From: an uncultured delta proteobacterium
GTDB lineage: Bacteria; RBG-13-61-14; DRUE01
Direction of reading: 5' to 3'
Assembly: GCA_903930515.1 (NCBI GenBank)
Contig: CAIYYW010000254.1
Location: 1-17,607 of the forward strand
DNA: 17,607 nt
Shown here: one piece after another, positions 6,827 to 13,749 of the stretch
How positions within the stretch are numbered: the first letter of the stretch is position 1
Layout of the letters: each line of letters starts with the position of its first letter
Translations under genes and position numbers: made by a program
The notes under the pieces: generated by a model
The model's input: only the letters and a program-made list of their open reading frames with translations
What the model was told of the DNA's origin: nothing
Database searches by the model: none

Positions 6827-9757
6827 TTACCGGCTGGGCTTGGGCATCGGCTTCCAGTCAATGATCGGCTTGGAGCCGAGCGTGGTTTTCAGGCCGGGAG
6901 CGAAGTTGATGTCCAAGTGATCGTTCCGGTTGAGCAGGAATTCATAGCTGTCCCCGGCCACGCTCAGGCGGTAAGCCCCCGGGAGCATATCTTTAATGAC
7001 CGCTTTGCCGGCCTGGTCCAGGACGGCCTGATACTTCGGGTCGGCGCTGTATTTGTCCGCGATCCTGACCTCGGCTCCCGAAATCGGCGCTCCCATTTTT
7101 TTCAGATTCAGCTCCAGATCAAAACGCGGCTTGGGCGAGATGCCCTCTCCGGGCTTGAAGCTTTTCGCGTTTTCCACCACCACAAAATGGTCCCAGTTTT
7201 CGGAGAGAATTTCCCCGTCCGCTGAAGTGAGCGTCAGATAGAGGGTGTAATGTTTCGGCGCTTTGGTTTTGGGCGCGTCAAATTTAATGGCGCCGGCGGT
7301 CAGGTTGCCGTCCCCTGGGATATCCAGCTTGAATTCTCCTTTGGAAACTTCGGCGATCGGTATTTGATGGCCGATGGTGGCGGTGACAAAATTCATCGGC
7401 GGCCTGCGGTTTTCAATGGTCGGTTGTCCGTGTCCCTGAATGAAGAAGCTGTCCGTCTCTTCCACAATCTTCCAGACCACTTTCGCGTTCTTGAATTCCA
7501 GATAGTCGTCATTGAGCAGATGCACCGGGAGTTCAATCTTTTCTCCGGAGGAATGAATATTATGATCCACGCGGGTGGCCGCCAGTTGATGGCTGAAAAC
7601 CGGCTTGATCCAGAACAGCGCGAGTTTTTCCTCCAGGTTCCAGTCGGTGAATCCGAAATTCACGGACGGCCACCAGTCATTATACATATATTGCAGCACG
7701 GACCCGGTCGGGTGATATTTATTCTCGCGGTTGATCTCAATGTGATATTTGATCGCAACCGCGTTGTAAAGCTGGGAGGCGAACGCCCACTCGTTGAAAT
7801 TATCATAAGCCGCGGGCCGTCCGATATAGGTCACCTGCTCCGGGAATTCCAGCGAATGATATTCCCATTCCGCAATGTCGGCCTCGCTCCGGGCCGGGAA
7901 AAATCCGGGATAGTAGCTCATCGCCTGCTCCATTGAATAGGGAACCGCTTCTCCGCCGAACTCCAGCGGGAACGGCTCCGGGTCCTTGATCAAATCCCAG
8001 TAGGTTTTCTGATACCAGCCGTACCAGGTCACGGAATCGGTCTCCAACCCCCCGGTGCGATGGATCGGGATGATCCGGTTGACGGCGCGCGCGATTTGGA
8101 TGATCTCTTTGTCCAGGTTCAGGTTCAAACTCATATCCACGAACACCGGCATCTTGTCGCCATTCCGGTACGGGGTCTTTTTGCAGAAGTTCCCGGGCAG
8201 AAGCCCCTTGCCGTTGAAGCCGATGTGGTTGGACTCGTCGTGCATGCTCCACCAGAAAATGGACGGATGATTGTATAGATAGTAGAGCGCCTCGGTCGCC
8301 ATCCGGCTGATCACTTCCTCGTTGTTGGTCAGGTTCGGGTCGCCGTTGGGCCGCGCAAAATCGCAAGCCGAGTATTCCCAGATGATGGTGAAGTTCTGAA
8401 GCAGGACCATCCCCTCGCGGTCGGCTTTTTCATAGACCATCGGCGGCGCCTGGTGATCGTGGATGATCAGGATGTCCATATTATTTTCCTTGAGCTTCTT
8501 GAAATAGTCGTCCAGATATTCCGGAGTCAGCTTGGAATAATACTCGGTCGGAATCCCGTTGGTGCCCCGGAAGAACATCCGCTTTCCGTTCACATACCAG
8601 AAAAAGGCCTCCGTCCCGGTCTCGGCCAGTTTCACTTCCTTGATCCCGAAAATTTCGCTCTTCTGGTCCGAGATTTTTCCGCTTGAGATCAGGACTGCAT
8701 TCATCCGATAAAGATTAGGCTTGCCCAATTCCGGATGACTATAAGGCCACCAGAGTTTCGGGTCGGATAGCTTGAGCGAGAGCTTGATCTTGTTCGGCCC
8801 GGGAGCGAGCGTGGCTTTGGACGAGACGGTTTCTTTATCGCCGCTGAAATTTTCGCCGACGCTTTCAATCTGGAGTATCGCTTCTTTGGGCTGGTTTGAA
8901 AAGTTGGTGGCGAAAACCTCAAAGCCGACTTCGGCTTTGGTGTAATGGTCCGTCAGCTTCGGCGAGATCAGAATCCAATCAATGGCCGTCTCTCCGGTGG
9001 CGATGATCTTCACCGGCCGGTAAATCCCGCCGGTGCCGTAGCTCTGCGCGTCATAAGCGGAGTTGGCGATCCCTCCCATCCGGGAATCGTGGTAAGTGAA
9101 AATGCCTTTCACCCAGATCTTCTCCGCCAGATGAACCCAGAACGCCTCTCCCCCTTCCATCCCGTAATCCCAGGGGTTGGTCACCTTGACTGCCACCACA
9201 TTTTTACCCGGCAGGACCAAGCCGGTAAGGTCAAAGGAAAACGGATTGAAATAACCCTCATGCTCGCCTAAAAGCTTGCCGTTGAGCCAGACCTTGGCGA
9301 AATAATCCACACCCTCAAAATTCAGCCGCAAATTTTTCCCCGCAAAAGATTCCGGCAGTTCCAGGGTTTTTCGGAACCACACCCCCTGGTAAAAATTGAT
9401 CAGGGCCGGATCGTCAATGGAAAAATTGTTCGGGACCGGCATGGTCTTCCAACCCGAATCGTCAAAGCCCGGGGCAAACCATTGCCCGGCTTCGCCCTTC
9501 TCCTCCGCGTCCGGCTTATATTGCCAGGCTCCTTCCAGAGAAATCTCCTCGCGCAGTCTGACCGAGGGCATTGCCGTTGCGCCCGCGGACTGGGCCGGAA
9601 CTTCTTTGGCTTGCGTAAGCGGAGTGAAAATGGAATTGGGCATCACCCGAAGCGACCCGTCCCATTTCCAGCCCGGCCGGAGCGGCCGCGGCGTGATCAA
9701 CGCGCAGGAATTGATTATGGCCAACAGCCCAACCAATCCAACCGCCCATTTCTTCAT
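6827..9757 (-). CDS. Exported glycoside hydrolase family 2 protein
   Basis: The 976-residue product has a basic N-terminus and hydrophobic stretch (WAVGLVGLLAIINSC), so it is exported. Cys18 could be a lipoprotein anchor, but INSC is a poor lipobox. GH2 architecture follows: a jelly-roll sugar-binding domain (about 68-255, with GVDYFAKVWLNGKLLGEHEG and GGIYRPVKI), an immunoglobulin-like domain (about 256-375) and a TIM-barrel (about 380-720). C-terminal beta domains include a carboxypeptidase-regulatory-like segment near 875-945. Likely catalytic residues are the acid/base Glu508 in SMHDESNH and nucleophile Glu599 in LEFGGE. Most GH2 enzymes have Asn-Glu at the acid/base; here it is Asp-Glu. 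Substrate (beta-mannoside, -galactoside, -glucuronide or other) cannot be read off. The second ATG is preferred to the ATG at 9763 because GGAGGG lies six bases before it. No transporter or other sugar gene adjoins it, so it may be an acquired gene. Confidence 0.9.
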   Translation of the reverse strand: MKKWAVGLVGLLAIINSCALITPRPLRPGWKWDGSLRVMPNSIFTPLTQAKEVPAQSAGATAMPSVRLREEISLEGAWQYKPDAEEKGEAGQWFAPGFDDSGWKTMPVPNNFSIDDPALINFYQGVWFRKTLELPESFAGKNLRLNFEGVDYFAKVWLNGKLLGEHEGYFNPFSFDLTGLVLPGKNVVAVKVTNPWDYGMEGGEAFWVHLAEKIWVKGIFTYHDSRMGGIANSAYDAQSYGTGGIYRPVKIIATGETAIDWILISPKLTDHYTKAEVGFEVFATNFSNQPKEAILQIESVGENFSGDKETVSSKATLAPGPNKIKLSLKLSDPKLWWPYSHPELGKPNLYRMNAVLISSGKISDQKSEIFGIKEVKLAETGTEAFFWYVNGKRMFFRGTNGIPTEYYSKLTPEYLDDYFKKLKENNMDILIIHDHQAPPMVYEKADREGMVLLQNFTIIWEYSACDFARPNGDPNLTNNEEVISRMATEALYYLYNHPSIFWWSMHDESNHIGFNGKGLLPGNFCKKTPYRNGDKMPVFVDMSLNLNLDKEIIQIARAVNRIIPIHRTGGLETDSVTWYGWYQKTYWDLIKDPEPFPLEFGGEAVPYSMEQAMSYYPGFFPARSEADIAEWEYHSLEFPEQVTYIGRPAAYDNFNEWAFASQLYNAVAIKYHIEINRENKYHPTGSVLQYMYNDWWPSVNFGFTDWNLEEKLALFWIKPVFSHQLAATRVDHNIHSSGEKIELPVHLLNDDYLEFKNAKVVWKIVEETDSFFIQGHGQPTIENRRPPMNFVTATIGHQIPIAEVSKGEFKLDIPGDGNLTAGAIKFDAPKTKAPKHYTLYLTLTSADGEILSENWDHFVVVENAKSFKPGEGISPKPRFDLELNLKKMGAPISGAEVRIADKYSADPKYQAVLDQAGKAVIKDMLPGAYRLSVAGDSYEFLLNRNDHLDINFAPGLKTTLGSKPIIDWKPMPKPSR

Positions 9758-9763
9758 TACCAT

Positions 9764-9769
9764 CCCTCC
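9764..9769 (-). promoter_or_regulatory. Ribosome-binding site of the GH2 gene
   Basis: GGAGGG on the minus strand directly abuts the ATG at 9763 and sits six bases before the ATG at 9757. Spacing therefore favours the second ATG as start. Confidence 0.6.
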
Positions 9770-9801
9770 GATTTTTTAAATAATAAATCGCCGACGGCGC
9801 G

Positions 9802-9820
9802 AGCGAATTCCTCATTCGCT
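9802..9820. repeat. Inverted repeat between the CoA-transferase and GH2 genes
   Basis: AGCGAAT (9802-9808) pairs with ATTCGCT (9814-9820) around a five-base loop. It lies 27 bases past the CoA-transferase stop on the minus strand. No immediate T-run follows, although an AT-rich stretch begins about 15 bases further on (9789-9775). It may be a weak terminator or a structured part of the GH2 leader. Confidence 0.3.
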
Positions 9821-9846
9821 AAAGCTGCCAGGAACGCTGACCCCAA

Positions 9847-11613
9847 TTACTTTTTTCCCAGGAATTGGCGTTTGGGGTCAAAGAGCCGGATCAGGTTGAG
9901 TTCGTCCGGAGCGGGCGCGAGAATTTTTTCCAATTGATCCGAGACTTTCAGGTCCCATCCGCAATTGGCTTTGATCTCCTCCACCGCCTGGTCTTCCGGC
10001 TTTCCGTAATCAAAGTATCCGGAAAGCGCGAGTTGATCTCCCTGCTTGGTCAGGACTCCGAAGTTGCTGACGATGGTCTTGACCCGCTTTCCCGGGCTTG
10101 TGATATAGCTTACATTCGGCACAAAGCGGGACTTGTCCTGGATCGCGGTGACCAGGACTTCCCGGGCGCTGGAGCAGATGTCATTGGCGCCTCCGGACCC
10201 GACCAGGAAGGTCTTGCCGATTTTGGTGGAATTGATGTTTCCGAACCGGTCCAGTTGCCCGGCTCCGATCACCCCGATACATTGGGCCGCGGCCCCTCCC
10301 ATAAAGATTCCCATCACGGTTTCGATCCCGGATAACATCTTGCAGGTGGGGATGTTTCGGTAGTTGAAGATGAACGGGTCGGCCGGCCTCGGCTGGTATC
10401 CGTAAAAGCCGATTTCGGCGATGAGCTGGACTTCGGTCTTCAGTTCGCGCAGTTTGTAATACCCGAGCCAGGCCGCGAGGTTGGACGCGCCGACCCCGGC
10501 GAGGATGGTCTGATAGTTTTGGGCCTGGATCCGTTCGGCGATTTTCCGGGCCGCGACCGCGATCATCCATTCCATCGGTCCGGGCCGGGCGGCGAAGTCT
10601 ATTTTTTCCCAGAGTTCAATCAGTTCGGAATGCCAGGAATCCTGATCGGCCTTTCCCTTCAGGGACCAGAGCCGGGTCTTCCCGATGGTGTCCAGGTATC
10701 CTTCCCAGCTTTTCCAGGAGAAGACATATTTATCGCACCACTGATCCATCTGTTCCTTGCTCTTGCTCGCGAGCCGGAGCTCTTCCAAAAAATCGTAATC
10801 ATCGGCGTAGGCGTCCAGCTCCTTGATCCCCTGGTTGCTGACCCCGCCGGGATGCGCCCCGAAGGGAACCTCGCAAACCGCTTTCACCATAGAGCCGGGG
10901 ATCTTGACCAGGTGGGAATATCTCCGGATCAATTCCGGGGCCACGATCCGCTCGCAGGTGAGGATGATCCCTTCTTTGGCTGCCCAGGCTCCGAACGCGT
11001 CTTCTCCGTAGGGCGCGGTCAGGATGGCGTTCCCGGACTGGTCCGCGGCAATGGCGTGGACAATGGCGAGATCGGGCCGATAGGCCTTGAGCTTGCCGAA
11101 TTCCGATCCCGGCTCGGTCTCAAACCATTCCTGATTTTCTTTCGCCATATCGCTTCCGACCAGGGAGCGGACCGGGAGATAGGGGATGCCAAAAGCGCCG
11201 GCCAGGAACCGGAGCGGGAAGGTCAGGATGGTCCAGTTTTCAATTTCAATTTTATTTTCGTCCAGCCCTCTCTGGATGATCGGGTTCGGGGCGGGGGTGG
11301 GATATGCGTCCCCGGTAAAGGTGGCGACCAGCTTTTTCGCGAGTCCGAGATGGACCAGGGTGAGCACGGTGGAAACGATTCCCAGACTGGATACGGTGAA
11401 TTGCGGATCTTTGCCCCGGAACTGGCGGCAGAGTTCATAGACCCCGGCCCCGGAGCGGCTGTGGGTGGTGAGGATATGGATGGACATTTTGGGACGGACC
11501 AGTTTCGCGATCGCGTCGGAAAGCGGGACCCTTTTGTCCGGGAGATTTTGCGTGTCCAGGTTGAGCAAGGACCCGGTCAGGGTTTTCAACAGTTCCCGGT
11601 TTTGGCTTGGCAT
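9847..11613 (-). CDS. Fused two-domain CoA-transferase (family I, glutaconate-CoA-transferase-like)
   Basis: Family I CoA-transferases move CoA between acyl-CoA and a free carboxylic acid and usually have separate alpha and beta subunits. This 588-residue protein carries both in one chain. The alpha-like half (about 25-280) includes SGAGVYELCRQF, TFTGDAYPTPAPN and HLVKIPGSMVKAVCEVPFGA. A linker at about 285-340 is rich in tryptophan and charged residues. The beta-like half (about 345-570) includes LAGVGASNLAAWLGYYKL, LIAEIGFYGY and VGSGGANDICSSAREVL. Glu400 in AEIG is a candidate catalytic glutamate, but some relatives such as IpdAB do not act as transferases, so the reaction is uncertain. 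The substrate is not predictable. The ATG at 11613 is preceded by AAGGGGAG three bases away. A palindromic element separates the gene from lapA upstream. Confidence 0.82.
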   Translation of the reverse strand: MPSQNRELLKTLTGSLLNLDTQNLPDKRVPLSDAIAKLVRPKMSIHILTTHSRSGAGVYELCRQFRGKDPQFTVSSLGIVSTVLTLVHLGLAKKLVATFTGDAYPTPAPNPIIQRGLDENKIEIENWTILTFPLRFLAGAFGIPYLPVRSLVGSDMAKENQEWFETEPGSEFGKLKAYRPDLAIVHAIAADQSGNAILTAPYGEDAFGAWAAKEGIILTCERIVAPELIRRYSHLVKIPGSMVKAVCEVPFGAHPGGVSNQGIKELDAYADDYDFLEELRLASKSKEQMDQWCDKYVFSWKSWEGYLDTIGKTRLWSLKGKADQDSWHSELIELWEKIDFAARPGPMEWMIAVAARKIAERIQAQNYQTILAGVGASNLAAWLGYYKLRELKTEVQLIAEIGFYGYQPRPADPFIFNYRNIPTCKMLSGIETVMGIFMGGAAAQCIGVIGAGQLDRFGNINSTKIGKTFLVGSGGANDICSSAREVLVTAIQDKSRFVPNVSYITSPGKRVKTIVSNFGVLTKQGDQLALSGYFDYGKPEDQAVEEIKANCGWDLKVSDQLEKILAPAPDELNLIRLFDPKRQFLGKK

Positions 11614-11634
11614 TTTCTCCCCTTGAAAAATTCC

Positions 11635-11663
11635 GGAGGGCGGCTCACCAATCCGCCCCCTAC
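11635..11663 (-). repeat. Short palindromic element at the lapA stop codon
   Basis: GGGCGG (11638-11643) pairs with CCGCCC (11653-11658) around a nine-base loop. On the minus strand the element begins GTAGGGGGCGG, and its TAG is the stop codon of lapA. After the stem come seven bases and then five T (11630-11626). The GTAGGGGCG...CGCCC form resembles short palindromic repeats I recall from several environmental phyla. It could also act as a partial terminator or mRNA-end hairpin after the housekeeping run. Only one copy is visible in the window. Confidence 0.45.
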
Positions 11664-11998
11664 TTAACTTCTTCCTGCTTGACCTCCGGCTGGAGGCAAT
11701 ATTTTTCCTTGAGCGATTCCAATTCCTTTTTTAGATCTTCCAGGATTTTATTTTGCTTGCGGATGGTGATGGTGTATTTGGACCAGTAATATAGTTCAAA
11801 GAAGATGGCCAGTCCGAAGCCGAGCGCGAAGGTAATCAACATCCCGATCCAGATTTCCATTTCCAGGCTGGCCAGGGTCCTTCCCGGCACCCAGATGGTG
11901 AATTTAAAAGTCTGGGAGGTGCTTTGGAAGTTGTAGGCAAGCTCCAGGATCAAAACGAACAAGACCAGCAGGATGACGATCCAACGGATATATCTCAT
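11660..11998 (-). CDS. LapA-domain (DUF1049) inner-membrane protein
   Basis: This small 112-residue protein has two hydrophobic segments (about residues 5-25 and 48-70) joined by a short periplasmic loop. A charged C-terminal coiled-coil-like helix at about 78-102 is rich in Lys, Glu and Leu. That layout matches the LapA/YciS domain family. In E. coli, LapA works with LapB to control lipopolysaccharide assembly, but here no lapB-like gene is adjacent, so that role is only inferred. The ATG overlaps the stop of the HIT gene by four bases (ATGA), indicating translational coupling. The coding sequence ends inside a palindromic element that supplies its TAG. Family assignment is by architecture more than by sharp sequence motifs. 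Confidence 0.75.
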   Translation of the reverse strand: MRYIRWIVILLVLFVLILELAYNFQSTSQTFKFTIWVPGRTLASLEMEIWIGMLITFALGFGLAIFFELYYWSKYTITIRKQNKILEDLKKELESLKEKYCLQPEVKQEEVK

Positions 11999-12492
11999 TT
12001 TTGGCTCGCTTCCTGGAAAGCGGATCGCAGTTTCCGGTAAGTGGAATTGAGATGTTCCGGCATCACCTTGGTCTCGGCCAGCACCGGCATAAAGTTGGTG
12101 TCGCCTTCCCAGCGCGGGACGATATGCCAGTGGAGATGGTCTAGGACTCCGGCGCCGGCGGCTTTGCCGAGGTTGAGTCCGAGGTTGTAGCCCGCGGGAT
12201 TCATTGCTTGTTTCAGGGCGAAAAGGCTCAGTTCAATCAGGCGGTGAACCTCGACGATTTCGGGATCGGCGAGTTCGCGGAACTCGGCCAGGTGGCGGTT
12301 GGGCACCACCATCAGGTGTCCGTTGTTATAAGGGTATCGGTTCATCACCACGGTGACCGCTTGTCCGCGCCAGAGGATCAGGTCTTCCTGGTCGTTCTTC
12401 CGGGCGATCCTTGGACAAAAAACGCAGCCGGGCTCCTGCCGGCGATCCTGTTCAATATAAGCCATCCGCCAGGGGGCCCAGAGGCTGTCCAT
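11995..12492 (-). CDS. HIT-family nucleotide hydrolase/phosphorylase (Ap4A phosphorylase-like)
   Basis: HIT proteins cleave nucleotide phosphoanhydrides through a histidine nucleophile. The 165-residue product shows the histidine triad HLHWHIV at residues 119-125, preceded by GYNLGLNLGKAAGAGVLD. Near the N-terminus CVFC (Cys23/Cys26) is a likely zinc-binding pair. The LWAPWRMAYI opening is characteristic of the HIT subgroup that includes mycobacterial Ap4A phosphorylase Rv2613c. The substrate is therefore probably a dinucleoside polyphosphate such as Ap4A, but this is inferred from the family. Its ATG shares one base with the stop of the HU/IHF gene (TGATG), and its stop overlaps lapA by four bases. 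No strong Shine-Dalgarno of its own is seen, in line with translational coupling. Confidence 0.93.
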   Translation of the reverse strand: MDSLWAPWRMAYIEQDRRQEPGCVFCPRIARKNDQEDLILWRGQAVTVVMNRYPYNNGHLMVVPNRHLAEFRELADPEIVEVHRLIELSLFALKQAMNPAGYNLGLNLGKAAGAGVLDHLHWHIVPRWEGDTNFMPVLAETKVMPEHLNSTYRKLRSAFQEASQK

Positions 12493-12791
12493 CAGGGTTC
12501 TTTCTTGGCGCCGGCCGGATTGACGATCTGGCGGAGTTCTTTGCCGACCTTGAAGAAGGGCACCTTTTTTTGGGAGACCGCAACTTGGACCCCGGTTTTG
12601 GGGTTGCGTCCCTGGCGGGGTTTGCGGGTCCTGATTTCAAAACTGCCGAAGCCCCGGATTTCAATCCGGTCTCCCTTCCCGAGCGCCTCGGTCATGGCCT
12701 GAAACACCGATTCCACCACCAGCTTGGCGTCTTCCGCGCTCAAGCCTTCAACCTTTTGAGACAGCTTCTCAATCAATTGTCTCTTGGTCAT
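12492..12791 (-). CDS. HU/IHF-family nucleoid DNA-binding protein
   Basis: This 99-residue basic protein has the complete HU/IHF fold: an N-terminal helical dimerisation part beginning MTKRQLIEKLSQKV, the IRGFGSFEIR turn at about 45-54, and the DNA-intercalating arm with RNPKTG at 62-67, whose Pro64 is the bending residue. Such proteins bend DNA and organise the nucleoid. Location directly after rpsA and sppA recalls the rpsA-ihfB arrangement of Proteobacteria, so it may be the IHF beta-like member. HU and IHF subunits are not reliably separated by sequence alone, so no symbol is given. The start ATG overlaps the sppA stop by four bases and has AAGGAG seven bases before it. No partner subunit is in the window. 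Confidence 0.93.
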   Translation of the reverse strand: MTKRQLIEKLSQKVEGLSAEDAKLVVESVFQAMTEALGKGDRIEIRGFGSFEIRTRKPRQGRNPKTGVQVAVSQKKVPFFKVGKELRQIVNPAGAKKEP

Positions 12792-13747
12792 TGTTCGCTC
12801 CTTTGAGAATTGAAAATGGTTCCAGGCTCCAGGTACCAGATCGGGTTAAACAACGGCGCCATCAAGCGGTTCAAAACATTTTTACTCAGTTCCGAGCCGA
12901 ACTGCTCAAAGATACCATACCGTTTTCGGGGCCAGACCACCACCGGCTCGCCCTTGATCCCGGCCAACTCGCCGGCTTTCCTGATGGCGTCTTCCAGGTT
13001 GCCCAAACCGTCAATCAGGCCCAGCTTCTGGGCCTGCTCTCCGGTGAAGATCCTTCCGTCCGAGACCGATTCCACCTGCTCGGGAGTGAGCTTGCGGGAT
13101 TCCGCGAGCGCGGCCTTGAACTGGCCGTGAACATTATCAATCACATTCTGGAAATATAACCGCTCCTCGTCGGTGAGCGACCGGGTGGGGTTGCCGGCGT
13201 CCTTGAATTTTCCGCTCTTGACCACCTCTTGCTTGACCTTCATCCATTGCAGCAACTGCCCCACATCCATCATTTCCATAATCACCCCGATGCTCCCGGT
13301 CACGGTCCCGGGCGAGGCGTAGATATAGTTGCAGGGCAGGGAGATGTAATATCCGCCGCTGGCCGCGACCGAGCCCATTGAGGCCACCACCGGTTTTTGT
13401 TTCTTGAACCGGTTGAGTTCCTCGTAGATTTCCTGGCTGGGAGCCACCGCCCCTCCCGGGCTGTCCACCCGGAGCACGATCGCCTTGATTGAACGGTCGT
13501 CCCGGAAATCGCGCAGGTCCCGCAAGAGCGGCTCGCTCTCCGTAATCACGCCCTCAACTTTGAGGATGGCGACCTTGGAGCCGAAGGAGAGGCCGGAGGT
13601 CATTGAGGATGAACTGGTATTGGTGATCCCGCTCATCGCGGCGATGATGACGATAAAGATCAGGAACAGGCCGATCAGGATCAGGATTCCAAACAGGAGC
13701 GGGCTTTTCTGCCAGAATCGCCTGGGGGCTTGGTCCGGAGAATTCAA
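12788..13747 (-). CDS. sppA: Signal peptide peptidase SppA (36K type)
   Basis: SppA is a membrane-anchored serine protease that degrades released signal peptides and other membrane-associated peptides. The 319-residue product has one N-terminal transmembrane segment (about 17-39) and a single ClpP-like protease domain, as in the short Bacillus-type enzyme rather than the duplicated E. coli form. Motifs include VLRVDSPGG (91-99) and SMGSVAASGGYY with nucleophile Ser130. The general-base lysine is Lys182 in KSGKFKDAG. The 52-residue distance equals that of B. subtilis Ser147/Lys199. The start is TTG, supported by AGGAGGG six bases upstream inside the end of rpsA, from which it is separated by two bases. 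The stop overlaps the HU/IHF gene by four bases. Confidence 0.95.
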   Translation of the reverse strand: MNSPDQAPRRFWQKSPLLFGILILIGLFLIFIVIIAAMSGITNTSSSSMTSGLSFGSKVAILKVEGVITESEPLLRDLRDFRDDRSIKAIVLRVDSPGGAVAPSQEIYEELNRFKKQKPVVASMGSVAASGGYYISLPCNYIYASPGTVTGSIGVIMEMMDVGQLLQWMKVKQEVVKSGKFKDAGNPTRSLTDEERLYFQNVIDNVHGQFKAALAESRKLTPEQVESVSDGRIFTGEQAQKLGLIDGLGNLEDAIRKAGELAGIKGEPVVVWPRKRYGIFEQFGSELSKNVLNRLMAPLFNPIWYLEPGTIFNSQRSEQ

Positions 13748-13749
13748 GA

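Noticed and set aside
9784-9800. CGCCGACGGCG palindrome as a terminator stem
   Set aside because: The loop would be a single base, so the hairpin cannot form as drawn. At most it is a short palindrome.
10519-11667. A 382-residue plus-strand frame antisense to the CoA-transferase
   Set aside because: Its composition (Gly, Pro, Asp, Phe rich) is typical of complement frames, and the minus strand encodes a coherent two-domain CoA-transferase.
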